Source: Pomphorhynchus laevis (taxonomy: Eukaryota; Acanthocephala; Palaeacanthocephala; Echinorhynchida; Pomphorhynchidae). Taken from it: a DNA stretch of 64,000 nucleotides. The translations under genes and the position numbers were made by a program. The first letter of the stretch is position 1, and each line of letters starts with the position of its first letter. Where the stretch lies: assembly GCA_012934845.2 (NCBI GenBank), contig WNNJ02000719.1, positions 1 through 64,000 on the forward strand. The letters run 5' to 3'. Positions 44,680-55,139 of this stretch are shown piece by piece. The notes under the pieces are model-generated. The model was not told where the DNA came from. It did no database searches and saw only the letters and a list, made by a program, of their open reading frames with translations.

Positions 44680-45200
44680 GCAACGTTAAAAATTATGACT
44701 TAAAAGTTACATGTACTAAACCATATCTGAGGAAAAATACGTAAGTACCAATGATTTCAATTTTAGATCTTTTAAATGTAACAGAAAAATTTGTATAGTT
44801 TGTGATGTTATAAATAATAATTGTATCGTAAGTAATACGACAATCAAGTGTTTTTCATTAAATATTAATAATAATTGTAACTGCAATACCGCAGGTGTAG
44901 TGTATCTTATACAATGTAAATGTGAATTGCAATATATAGGAAAAACATATCAAATGTTAAAAACTAGGTTTAGGCAACATATATAATATACAGCATAATA
45001 GTCAAACTATATTTCATAAACATATGAGATTAATAGAACATGATATTAAAAACTGTAAATTATTTATTTTAGAACATATTATCGAAGAAAACATTTCAAT
45101 ATTAAATCAAAAACTATTAGAAAAAGAAGATTATTATACTACTTCCTTGTACCACGTCATTCAACCCATTAGGATTGAATGATGTGGTACAAGGAAGTGG
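44680..45200 (+). pseudogene. PLE GIY-YIG endonuclease (upstream position)
   Basis: Plus-strand reading: KCNRKICIVCD, a paired-Cys segment, then GVVYLIQCKCELQYIGKT, which holds the VYL and YIG halves of the nuclease core, LKTRFRQHI (conserved Arg), FHKHMRLIEHDIKN (His region), LLEKEDYY (metal-binding Glu) and FNPLGLND (C-terminal Asn). So every expected element is visible in order. Two one-base frameshifts break it, near 44985 and inside a hairpin near 45148. The enzyme makes the nick that primes reverse transcription. It lies directly before the linker and RT. Confidence 0.85.
45141..45198 (+). repeat. 24-bp hairpin across the end of the endonuclease
   Basis: ACTTCCTTGTACCACGTCATTCAA (described as 45141-45164) and its complement 45175-45198, one G/T-type mismatch, 10-base loop. 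Outer arms TATTATACT (45132) and AGTATAATA (45208) extend it past a 9-base bulge. It overlaps the FNPLGLND coding and one frameshift. Confidence 0.88.
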
Positions 45201-45900
45201 CAGAAGTAGTATAATACATAATAAACAACTATATTATAATAATCCAGTTAAACGCAAACCAAGAAGTCATGGTGATAAAAGGAATAGGAAAAATAGAGTT
45301 AAAAATATTAAAAAAGATATGTATATTAATGAACGATTAGAAATATTAAAACAACTTTTAAGTGATAATAAGCTAAAAGATCTTTATGTAAATATAAGAA
45401 GTTTTTCTAAAGATATCATATGTTTAATAAATCAAAAATTAATTAACGACTATGATAGGCTAAGTTGTATAATAGACAGTTATTGTAATACAAAATACTA
45501 TAATCGTACAATAAATGTAAATAATAACAATAGAAAATATACATTAACCATAAACTTCATTAATAAATGTATAGATAACATAAATATAGCCGGACTTTTA
45601 AATAATTCTAAAAGTAAAGAAATAATAGGATCAGATTTAAGTAAATATATTCCTAAAATAAGGTATAAACTCCTAACATAATTAGGACGAAAAATTTGTA
45701 ATTATAATAAAGAATTAAAATCAATATGTAACGATAATATTAGAAACATAATGGAAACAGAATGCAATTGTAAAAGTCTTAGTTTTGATAAAATAAATGA
45801 ACATATATGTACCCATAATCTAGAATTAATTAAAAATTATGAATTGAGAAAGCTGCTATCAAAAGGGTATAAACTTATATATTAGATAAAATTAGATAGC
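45175..45900 (+). pseudogene. PLE linker between endonuclease and RT
   Basis: From NDVVQGSGRSS the frame runs as a basic segment (KRKPRSHGDKRNRKNRVKN), helical and Asn/Lys rich, to a stop at 45679. The same frame continues beyond it: YNKELKSICNDNIRN, CNCKSLSFDKINEHIC, LELIKNYELRKLLSKGY, stopping at 45883. The LRKLLSKGY stretch fits the segment before the RT fingers in PLEs. A frame change near 45890 leads into the RT. The basic segment might bind nucleic acid; that is inference. Confidence 0.75.
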
Positions 45901-45902
45901 AA

Positions 45903-47180
45903 ATGAAAATAACAAACAATTATAAAAGTAAAGATAAAATTAATAAAGATATGTATAAAGAACTTACTAAATTAAAGGATAACTATATAATAACAACTAT
46001 TGATAAAGCTAGTAATAACTTTGTCTTCATATGCAAAAAGCTTTATTATGATATACTAGTGAAAGAGGTTAATTCTAACGATTTAAATGTAAATCCAACA
46101 TATGAACGTAGTGAGTTGAGTTTTGAAACAATTATTACAAGTCACTGTTCTATAATGGATAAAAAGGGTATAAAGGTTGAATTAGATAATAAAACTATAC
46201 CTATATTATATTGGAATCCAAAATTACATAAAAATCCAATAAAACCTAGGTTCATATGTAGTGCGTTTAAATGTACATTAAAACCACTTTCTGTCTATAT
46301 GAATAAAATACTTAAAGTAATTAAAGCACACTTTAAAAAATATTGCAAGGTAATCGAAATTAATACTGGTATAAAACACTATTTCAGTATTAATTCTACA
46401 AAAGAATTTTTAGAACAGACAAAAGGAATAAATTTTCAAAATATAAATACATACGATTTTAGTACTCTTTATACAAATCTAGGTTTAGTAGATATTAAAG
46501 AAGCGTTAGTAAAATTAATTAATCTTATATTCGGAAAAAGATATACATATATATGTTATAATAATTATAACGCCTATCTAACAAAAATTAAACCATCAAG
46601 TAAATATAAATATATGGATAAAATTGAATTAATAGAATCCTTAAATATTTTAATAAATCAAAATTATTTAAAAGTAGGGACATCTATATTTAGACAAGTA
46701 AAAGGTGTTCCAATGGGTGGTAATAGTAGCCCAATTATAGCTTACTTGTTTTTAAGCTTTATAGAATATGAATTTGTTCATAACTGTGTAAAAACTAAAT
46801 CTAAACAATATAAATATATGAAATATATGTTTCGATACATTGATGATATATGTGTATTTAATTCTAATAATTTTTATTCAATTAGTGAGCACATTTATCC
46901 AGAAAGCCTTATTCTTAACAAAACCAATATTAATGATAAAGAAGGTGTATATCTAAATATGAACATTAAATTAACATTAACTAAAACTACTATTAATTTA
47001 TATCGTAAAGATGACATATTTAAATTTACAAGAAACATATTTTTGCATGAGCATTCATGCATACCATATAATATAAAATATAATACATTAAATAATGAAA
47101 TTTTAAGAATTGCAACAATATGTAATGATATTGGATTTCTTCAAAATCATTTAAATAATTTAATAGATTACATATTTTAA
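45903..47180 (+). CDS. PLE reverse transcriptase
   Basis: Uninterrupted 425 codons. Features: ITTIDKASNNFVFICK (fingers), PILYWNPKLHKNPIKPRFI (about 95-115, very characteristic of PLEs), motif A NTYDFSTLYTNL (about 182-193, Asp 185), motif B QVKGVPMGGNSSPI (about 263-276), catalytic FRYIDDICVF (about 308-317), GVYLNMNIKLTL (E/thumb). It ends LNNLIDYIF with no C-terminal nuclease, in line with the endonuclease lying upstream. The two active-site aspartates are present and the frame is intact, but the true N-terminus is in the broken upstream part, so the copy is not expected to work alone. AT-rich codon use matches the host flanks. Confidence 0.92.
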   Translation: MKITNNYKSKDKINKDMYKELTKLKDNYIITTIDKASNNFVFICKKLYYDILVKEVNSNDLNVNPTYERSELSFETIITSHCSIMDKKGIKVELDNKTIPILYWNPKLHKNPIKPRFICSAFKCTLKPLSVYMNKILKVIKAHFKKYCKVIEINTGIKHYFSINSTKEFLEQTKGINFQNINTYDFSTLYTNLGLVDIKEALVKLINLIFGKRYTYICYNNYNAYLTKIKPSSKYKYMDKIELIESLNILINQNYLKVGTSIFRQVKGVPMGGNSSPIIAYLFLSFIEYEFVHNCVKTKSKQYKYMKYMFRYIDDICVFNSNNFYSISEHIYPESLILNKTNINDKEGVYLNMNIKLTLTKTTINLYRKDDIFKFTRNIFLHEHSCIPYNIKYNTLNNEILRIATICNDIGFLQNHLNNLIDYIF

Positions 47181-47346
47181 ACTAGGTTACTATAAAAATA
47201 ACATCAAGCAGAAAATAGTAAAATATATAAATCAACACAATAATATGAAGAATAAATTTAAACTCTTAAGTGGCAAATTTTTATGGATGGATAATAAATA
47301 ATATACTTTGTATTAGAATAAAGATACTAGATAGTTATTTCAGAGG

Positions 47347-47440
47347 AAATACATCATTAGCATGTATTTGACCCCGCTGCTATGTTGGGTTTGAGGAGTG
47401 AGGGGCCGAAACATGATAGCATAGCAGTTCCTCTTGATGA
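47347..47440 (+). ncRNA. PLE 3'UTR structured block, element-sense copy
   Basis: Hairpin AAATACAT (47347-47354)/ATGTATTT (47362-47369), then GACCCC (47370), CTGCTATG (47377-47384), GGGGCC (47402-47407), GAAAC, CATAGCAG (47420-47427) and CTTGATGACC. The 8-bp arms are perfect; the GC arms have one mismatch compared with the 40.2 kb copy. The interleaved order allows a pseudoknot. RNA function is inference. Confidence 0.45.
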
Positions 47441-47660
47441 CCTCTTATTCTTATTCTGATACAACGTCTGTTATTTATTAGTCAATTAATAAAAATGACG
47501 TTTATTTTAAATTTCATTTTTTTAACTTGATTTAAATTATAGAAAATCTAAAAACAATTATTAATTTTATTATTTAATTATTAAATTTTGATTTAGCATT
47601 ATTATGTTTTGTTTATTTTATAATTATATTAAATACGTAGACTCAGTAAGCTGATTTAAA

Positions 47661-48230
47661 TTGCAAGGATATCTGCTATAGTATCTTTATAAAAAAGAAG
47701 AGGAATGATATCATTAATGAGAGTCTGGCAACAAGTGGATATTTTACCTTGGCAATTAAAAAATCTTATTTTAAAGGAAATCATGGTAAGGCATCAACTA
47801 GAATCAAAATACATAGGTATACCCTAATTTAATGATAAATAGAACACCAAAATGACTAAGCATATAAAGGGTTCGGGAAGGGGCATGAAAAACATAATTG
47901 TTTATAACAGAAAAATGCTCAAAATAAAAAACGTTTTTAAACGTAAATCTATATTCAATTGAAAAAAATTTTACATTTTATATTTAAACTCAATATTTTT
48001 AAGAAGATATTTTTTAAATTCCGGAAGAATTTAAAAAGATTTTATATTATTTATTAAAGTTGGATATGAGAGGTTAGAAATGTGAAAATGAATTGAAATT
48101 TTAGAAATTTATATTTTGATTTAATAAAAAAAATCAAAATTTTTTTATTTTATATTTAGTTTGAAATATATAAAAATAAAATAAAAATGTAAAAATATAA
48201 AATTTTTTTTAAAATTTAAAATTTGGTCAA
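47661..48230. other. No gene seen
   Basis: AT-rich. The word GAAGAATTTAAAAAGATTTTATATT followed by AAAGTTGGATATGAGAG near 48017-48072 matches 44470-44515. Confidence 0.5.
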
Positions 48231-48231
48231 T

Positions 48232-48790
48232 TCAAATAAAATAGAACAAAAATGCCTTAATAACAGTGAGATTAAAAGCGCACATTCTCGTGGTCTTCTA
48301 AAAATGTAATAAAATTATTATCTTTATAATAATCAAAAAAAGGAAAAGAAGTTGTTTGAGAACAAAATGATTTCGATTCAAGAGATTCATAATCAATTTT
48401 TAACTTGATAACTTTAAAAACATACCCGTTTTTATATTAAAAATCTAAATCTAAACTAGATTTATAAATTTGATTAATTCAAATAAAAGCATAAAAGCCT
48501 AAATAACAGTAAGATAATAAGACCGCATTCTCGTGGTCAATTAGAATAATTAGTTTCAAATTAACAAACACATACATATTACATAAAATATAAAAGTATT
48601 AAACGTCACATGCAATGAGCAAATCTCATTAAATTTGAGAATGAAATTAGAAAAAATTAAATAAAATTGATACAATCCTCTAAAAATGTGCCAAACTTAT
48701 TATCTTTTATAATAATCAAAAAATGGGAGTCAAGTAATTTGAGAACGAAATGGTTAAAATTCAAGTAATTCATAATTCATGAATTTGTAA
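48232..48790. repeat. Diverged local duplication
   Basis: CAATTCAAATAAAA, CATTCTCGTGGTC, AAAAATGT, TTATTATCTTT-ATAATAATCAAAAAA, TTTGAGAAC-AAATG and TTCAAG recur in order at 48236-48400, 48473-48540 and 48680-48770, with insertions and losses. Non-coding. Confidence 0.65.
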
Positions 48791-48799
48791 AATAAAATG

Positions 48800-49630
48800 T
48801 TCACAAATTTGATAAAATTGCTTACCGTTTGATGAAATGTGAAAATGTCACTTCTAGGAGCATGTACCTCTTATATAAATTGTGTTTTGTGAATAAAAAT
48901 ATACGTGTCAGACGATTTGAAATTACAAATGTGTAATTTGCTATGCAAAACATTTTACATATGTTGGAGTGAAAATTGCTCGACATCAAATTGCTCCAAG
49001 AACAAAACTGTACCTAAAGACATGTGAGTCATAAAACATATTCCCGTTTTTATCAAACGTAATTCCTAAATTAATCTAAAAATTCCTAAAAGTCAGGAGT
49101 AACCTTGATAATTGACATTATATTCAAATAGACAGGAAATGGGAGGGAAATTCGCGATATCACATTGCAATTTCAATTCGCTCGTGAATAGCTTACTTCT
49201 CTTTAAAAAACGTTTGGACGACATTAAAGACTTATTTTACGTTAAAACATTTCATTAAAATGATTTATTTTTTCCATTACTTAGGTGAAATCCTAAATTG
49301 AACATATCTCTTCAAATAAAACATTACATTTTTGTTCACCTGAGAGTTTTATTTGAGTTATAATTTTGATAGTTGATATATTCGACTCCGATGATTTAAA
49401 TTAAACGAAAACATCGTTGTGTCAAAAAAATTTCATACGTTATGAATAATTGTCTATTGACGAGGTTTCAGGTCGTAATATGCACTACAAAAATTTATTT
49501 TTAATTTTTAATATTTTTCTAAAAAATAAAAATTAAATATCTCGTAATTATCCACGGTTAAAAGCCGAATAAGCACGTACGTATTAGGGTAGGTAGGTTA
49601 TCTACCTAGTATTATTAATAATTATTATTA
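48800..49630. other. No gene seen
   Basis: AT-rich. Holds one copy of a 26-bp dispersed word (49151-49176, starting TTCGCGATATCACATTGC). Confidence 0.5.
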
Positions 49631-49639
49631 AAATTCTAT

Positions 49640-50203
49640 ATGTTGAGAATTACTCAGGACTACAAATGCGTTATCATGTTAACGAGGGTGGGCATGCCAA
49701 CAATGCGCTACAATTACATTCGTGACTTTCTGGAAAGAGCGCTAACGAGTGTTTGTTCTAGAGTCGGTATTGAATTTTTGTTGCATCCTGCTCGCGAGAA
49801 CTCGTCGTTCACACGTTCCACAACTACAAGAGACCTGGAAGCTCGTCTGGACATAGTGTGAAATGGCCTTTTTGGAAATTGATTGGAGCGGATATTTGTC
49901 GCCAAATCGGTCAACGCAGCTTTCGCATATCACGAGGACGGCAAACGGGCGAAATACGATGAAAGAGTTAATGAGATAGAACAGAGCTGCCTTTTTCCAT
50001 TTGTCCTTACTGCTTTTGGCGGAGTTAGTCCGTCCGCAACAAATTTGCTAAAGTCGTTGGCAAGAAAAATTTACGAGGTGCATCGATGTGACTATGTCGA
50101 TGTTATTAATTACCTTTGTACGAGTATTAGCGTATCATTAGATCATGCCGCATCGACATGTTTACGCGCGCCGAGATTAAGGAATGAAGGGCCCGTGACC
50201 TGA
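49640..50203 (+). pseudogene. RLE-type non-LTR retrotransposon, C-terminal nuclease fragment
   Basis: Plus strand: GMPTMRYNYIRDFLERAL (the RHN-x-IRD region), then LEARLDIV (catalytic Asp after an Arg), a stop and frameshift at 49858-49890, then VAKSVNAAFAYHEDGKRAKYDER, where a DxK catalytic pair would be expected but reads AxK, and FPFVLTAFGGVSPSATNLLKSLARKI, YVDVINYLCT. This is the restriction-like endonuclease and tail of an element different from the one at 35 kb: it has the AFGG-ATNLL and VINYL signatures and ends at 50201. 5' parts are absent. GC content is higher than the flanks. Confidence 0.82.
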
Positions 50204-50209
50204 CAAGCA

Positions 50210-50712
50210 CCAGATATAAGGCTGTTTTGACCGCTTACAAAAAAAATAATATTAATTATTATCACGCAACTTTTTTAATTTTGTTTTTTTTTTGCAAAAA
50301 ATGGCGAATTTTTTTCAATGGCCCATTTGCGGGAACCGTTTTCCTGTACAAAGCATGAAATAAGTAAATATTTAAAAAATTTATCACTCAACCTACCTAA
50401 TTATTATTTACAAAAATTTGTGAATAATATTTGTTTGATTCCTCTCGATGTTTAAATGCTCTAAACAATTTAAATAGTGTTTCGTGGATGCGTGAACAAG
50501 ATGCCTCCTACAATGTAAGAGACATCTTGTACATCAATGCACAATGTAGGATGTATATAATGTACATGATGTACATCGTTCTCCTTATACATTATAAAGA
50601 ATCCGCCTCAGATTCTTTGTAATTAAAATGCTAAATTTATATATTCATTAAGCCATTCAAAGAAATTTACTTTTGACGAACAATTTAAGAACAAATCTTT
50701 ATACGAGTCGAC
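50210..50712. other. No confident gene
   Basis: AT-rich. Around 50505-50590 ATGTACATC-type words repeat as short inversions. No coding sequence recognised. Confidence 0.5.
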
Positions 50713-50714
50713 TC

Positions 50715-50812
50715 TCTGCATAATTATAGAGCAACTCTCACAACGCAACCAATCATACCAAGGTGTGAGTTCAGGAGTAGGAATTTGTCTACGACAGATA
50801 TCTCAATTTCCT
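50715..50812 (+). pseudogene. Jockey/CR1-like ORF2 scrap
   Basis: Reads HNYRATLTTQPIIPRCEFRSRNLSTTDIS, matching HNYGATQSPQPIPPWCDFRSRDLS of the 30 kb copy. Only about 30 codons remain. It resembles 51900-52010 more than the 30 kb copy. Confidence 0.75.
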
Positions 50813-50819
50813 TTTTTTG

Positions 50820-51640
50820 AGAACCGAAAGAATGCGGTATTTAACAAAATATTTTCCTATATTCGCGATATCACATTGCAATTTCAAATTTTTATGTTAA
50901 AACTGTGTGATTGCATATTTAGGAAATCAAATAACGAAGTTGAAAATGTAAGTAAATTTGTTGTTTTTGATTTATTGCGAGTTTTATTTATTTAGTTAAT
51001 ATATTCGCGATATCACATTGCAATTTCAAATATTTATAATTGATTTTTCTATCACATTTTTACATGACAATTATACCAATTTTAATATTAAAATATTCTG
51101 ATTAAAAAATTAATATCAGTTTAATTTAATACTAATAAAATACTAGAATTTTTTGTAAACAATATTTGTAGTTATGTTATTAAGTATTATATTTTATAAT
51201 ATTTATAATATTACATTAATTATTTATTATATTTATTAATATTTATGACATTACATTGTATTATTGAAATTATATTAACTACATATACATGCGATAATTA
51301 AAATATAATGTAAAATAATATCGTATTAAATAATACTTGACGTGCACATTTCGTATCATAACTTGGCGTGTTTTATTTCATGTCATATTTAAGACGACAC
51401 GATATGATAGTACAAGTTTGTAGGATTTATACTAATGGAATATTAATGCAAAATATTGAACCATTTTTTTTCTTGCCAGAACAAAATTGAACCTTTTTGT
51501 TGTAAGTTATAAGCCATTTTAGTAATTTAAAGTTAAAACTCGAGATTATATTATATGCAACAAATTGAACTATTTTGTCTTGTGACTTACAATTTATTAT
51601 TTTAACTTCCCTCGCTTAGTAAGCTATCGGCATTCCATCA
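50820..51640. other. No gene seen
   Basis: AT-rich. Two copies of the 26-bp dispersed word at 50862-50887 and 51004-51029. Confidence 0.5.
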
Positions 51641-51667
51641 TTCACCCATAAATGTCGCTTCTTTAAT

Positions 51668-52016
51668 CTTACAGTTTCGTCTCCAACAAAACTCAAGGTA
51701 CTAGCTAAAATAATCAACCTTCCTGGTTTCTCGGATTCATTCAGACAAGCCAACTAGCATGAATTTTGAAATCTTTCGTTACATACTCCAACTAAGTAAT
51801 GATACGGCCAGTATTATTCGCCTTAACGCTTCTCACTCTCCTACTTTGGAATATGTTCAAAAAAGATGTTTCTGTACTTTAGACCTTGACAAAGTTTTGT
51901 ATGAGTCAATTTCTCTTCATAATTATGGAGCAACTCCTACGCCGCAACCAATCATATCTTGTTGTGTGTTCAGGAGTAGAAATTTCTCTACGACAGATAT
52001 CTCAAATTCTTAAACG
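51668..52016 (+). pseudogene. Jockey/CR1-like ORF2 fragment, region between EN and RT
   Basis: Plus strand: SPTKLKVLAKIINLPG, then from 51759 an 84-codon frame with NDTASIIRLNASHSPTLEYVQK, DLDKVLYESISLHNYGATPTPQPI and VFRSRNFSTTDISNS. It matches LNPSQSSF, LDKVLEESLSLHNYGAT and FRSRDLSVT of the 59.8 kb copy at roughly half the residues, so it is an older family member or a different subfamily. Both ends are truncated. Confidence 0.82.
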
Positions 52017-52019
52017 TAC

Positions 52020-52850
52020 AACTCCATGATGCCAGTAGTTCTTGACGAAAGTTTAAAATTATTGCTTTTAATATTTTGTTGGCTCTTCGTCTTTTGATAA
52101 AAATATGTATTTTATATGTACCTCTAAAATCAAAGCCTTTTGCATAAACTTTTGTCGCCAACATTGCATAGAGATGTACATTTTAAATAAACAAGTCAAA
52201 TCCAGTTTGGGCAAAAAGCGAAAATTATTTGTAAAACCAATTTTAATCCAACGAATACATTAAATACGACATTTTTATTAGCAGCAAAGAGAGTACAAGT
52301 AAAAACAGTTTAGAATTTTAGCTTTCGGTTTAATTTGAAGAAATGTAGTAAATTAGAAATATAATAATAGAAAAAGCTGTCGAATTATATTTCATTAGCA
52401 GCGAATTTTTGTGTATCTTGAATAAAATCTCAATTCTATCCATTGATGGTTCGCATCTTGCATCATTTCTTGTATATCTAAAATAAACTACCTTTATTTT
52501 GATAGCTGAACTAATTTTTATTTATTATTTAAAAACTAAATTTGTTTAAACATTTCGCAAAATAATTTTGTACAAAATAATAATTTCGGATATCTATGAT
52601 TTATATTAACTAAAAAAAATCTTAGTTCAGTAAACTCTAGTTACGATGATCCCACTCGAATTTCTTTCTGACATCTTTCGACATATTCAATTATATACGA
52701 GATTCTTCCAGATATTCAAGTGCGATAATTATATTAGTTGACGATATGTGGTGTAGCGTCTGATAAAATCACAATGTTTTGACTGCTATTTGGAGAAAAA
52801 TATCTCCCGACATAGAAACGGTTTTAGATTTATAATTAATAAATTTATCA
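52020..52850. other. No gene seen
   Basis: AT-rich; no coding or RNA gene recognised. Confidence 0.5.
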
Positions 52851-52879
52851 TGGATTTAGAAGGGTGATATGTCAGAACA

Positions 52880-53850
52880 AATTTATCATGGATTTAGCAG
52901 GGCAATATGCAAGAATGATCATGGAATATATTTCTTGTAAATTTAAAAATAATCTTTACGAGATAATTGGTGTTAATTTAATGTTCAATATAGATATATA
53001 CCTATTTTATTATCAGTATTGGCTTTTTTAAGAATAAGGCTACCTGTAAAAATATGTTTACTTATTGAATAAAAATTACATTTTTATGTATTTTATATAT
53101 TTATATTGTTTAGATTTAGTTTTTACACAGTTATGAACAAATTCATATTCTATAAAGCTTAAAAACAAGTCAGCTATAATTGTGCTACTATTACCACCTA
53201 TTGGAACACCTTTTACTTGTCTAAAAATAGATGTCCCTACTTTTAAATAATTTTGATTTATCAAAATATTTAAGGATTCTATTAATTCAATTTTATCCAT
53301 ATATTTATATTTACTTGATGGTTTAATTTTTGTTAGATAGGCGTTATAATTATTATAACGTATATATGTATATCTTTTTTCGAATATAAGATTAATGAAT
53401 TTTATTAACGCTTCTTTAATATCTACTAAACCTAGATTTGTATAAAGCGTACAGAAATCGTATGTATTTATATTTTGAAAATTTATTCCTTTTGTCTGTT
53501 CAAAAAATTCTTTTGTATAATTAATAGTGAAATAGTGTTTTATACCAGTATTAATTTTGATTACCTTGCAATATTTTTTAAAGTGTGCTTTAATTACTTT
53601 AAGTATTTTATTCATATAGACAGAAAGTGGTTTTAATGTACATTTAAAATTACTACATATGAACCTAGGTTTTATTGGATCTTTATGTAATTTTGGATTC
53701 CAATATAATATAGGTATAGTTTTATTATCTGATTCAACCTTTATATCCTTTTTATCCATTTTAGAATCGTGACTTGCAATAATTGTTTCTAAATTTAAAT
53801 CACTACATTCATATGTTGTGTTTATATTTAAAAATAAATAGTTAATAAAT
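52880..53850 (-). pseudogene. PLE reverse transcriptase fragment, catalytic motif deleted
   Basis: The minus frame at 53076-53759 has MDKKDIKVESDNKTIPILYW, IKPRFICS, NTYDFCTLYTNL (motif A) and QVKGVPIGGNSSTII (motif B). At KYIKYIK it runs into a stop: the 15 or so residues MFRYIDDICVFNSN that carry the catalytic aspartates are gone, and NFYSIS, SLIL, IYLYIE, IFKFTRNIF resume in other frames to about 52900. Upstream, TTYECSDLNLETIIASHDSK can be read to 53820. Closest to the 45.9 kb copy. No endonuclease remains, and the 3'UTR is lost. Confidence 0.9.
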
Positions 53851-53859
53851 TTATTTATT

Positions 53860-54440
53860 TAATTGAATATAAATATTTAATCTATGTTATCTAAAAAATA
53901 CTTCTTTTATCAGTATATCAATTAACCTCTGTATATCAATTAACTTCTGATAGACAAAGTTTTTAACACAGTTAAGTAAAATCGTTGGAAATTATAATTC
54001 ATATTTTCGAAAACGTAAATAGAAACTTAATCGTAGAAGATTACTCACCATGTATCCAAATGAGCCGGTAATCGTGACTAACAAAAGTGCCAGTATTACC
54101 ATTACGATCACTCTACGTTTTCTTAAATCTAAAGGAACAATATTATTTTAATTTAAAAAGATATTTATAAAGTTCAAATGCATAATAAAATTAGTTAACA
54201 ATGGCATGTTTTAAGAAAAAATGCCATTGCAGATTCTGAAAATAATTAAATCAACATTCCGAAAAATCCGGAAAAATGTTTGAATTTAGCGAGTTATAAC
54301 TTAATTTTTATAAAACATTATATATTATTTAATATATATATAATTTAATATTATATATAATATAATATTAAGAAATATTCCGATATTAGAAATAGTTGCT
54401 TGAGAGCACATTTTTAATGTTTGAGTATTAACGCGTGAAT
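53860..54440. other. No gene seen
   Basis: AT-rich. A short minus frame near 54025-54130 has hydrophobic residues; not assignable. Confidence 0.45.
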
Positions 54441-54456
54441 ATATTAGAAATACATC

Positions 54457-55050
54457 CTACAAAGACCAGTCTAATTTAAGACCTGCTGCTACTTGAATCC
54501 TTTTTGAATGATCAGTGACTAATAATGCTATTGTAATTTGGTCCCCTTTTCCTGAATCTTTGCAGGATGAATCTTTGCAAGTCACACATAAAGAAGTCAC
54601 GAGTAAGACGAGAGGGATTTTTCTCGCATCTCGTTCTACTATAGATAGATCTGGGTTGATAAAAACTTTCGAGTAATCATCATGGTGCCGAAGAGAAGGA
54701 GCTTTAGATAAAATAAGGTTTGTGAAGGATGGGTTAGAGATTACCAACAGCCAATGAGGATATCTATCGTGATTGGCTGGTAAGCGAACGAGTTTAAGAG
54801 GTGTGTTGTTGTCCGCGCAACTAATAAGGGATATCATTTTCTTAACAAATTTTCGATCATCCTCTGAAATGGGTAGATTTTTGATAACCACAATCAAAGA
54901 ACGCATATACTTTCGTTCAATGGTACGTAATATCTCTCCATTCTACGCTCCTCTATTGATTGCAGATAAACTCGCTAAAACTGTCCGAGTGATTTCTGAA
55001 CTAATATTCTTACTCGCTACTTTCGCACAGATGGAAGGGTGATAATCTAC
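54457..55050 (-). pseudogene. CR1/L2-type non-LTR ORF1 fragment
   Basis: The minus strand has an open frame from 54906 to 54457: MRSLIVVIKNLPISEDDRKF, then LVRLPANHDRYPHWLLVISN, LSKAPSLRHH and VFINPDLSIVERDARK. The LP-SED start, the basic centre and the VFxNPDL-x-ER ending are hallmarks of ORF1 proteins (RRM-like, RNA binding) of CR1/L2-group retrotransposons. Upstream, after a frameshift near 54945, NVDYHPSICAKVASKNISSEI and ILRTIERKY continue the ORF to about 55050. The tail after DARK is of unknown origin. No ORF2 of this family is seen in the window. Confidence 0.72.
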
Positions 55051-55139
55051 ATTATCATTGATCTTGTATTTTTGAGAGAATCTGCTAGATTTCGAACTAA
55101 TCTAATGAATCTGAAACTTAAGCTCTAGTATCTCACTTC

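Larger units (their letters stand above)
44660..47660 (+). mobile_element. Near-complete Penelope-like element with endonuclease upstream of RT
   Basis: About 3 kb: Cys-rich GIY-YIG nuclease (44680-45190), linker, reverse transcriptase (45903-47180), 3'UTR with structured block (47347-47440), AT-rich tail and terminus GTAGACTCAGTAAGCTGATTT at about 47660. The order EN then RT is the reverse of classical Penelope and fits the permuted Naiad/Chlamys group. The 5' boundary is not certain. Confidence 0.85.

Noticed and set aside
54773-55042. 89-codon plus-strand frame
   Set aside because: It lies antisense to the CR1-type ORF1, which has recognisable family signatures.
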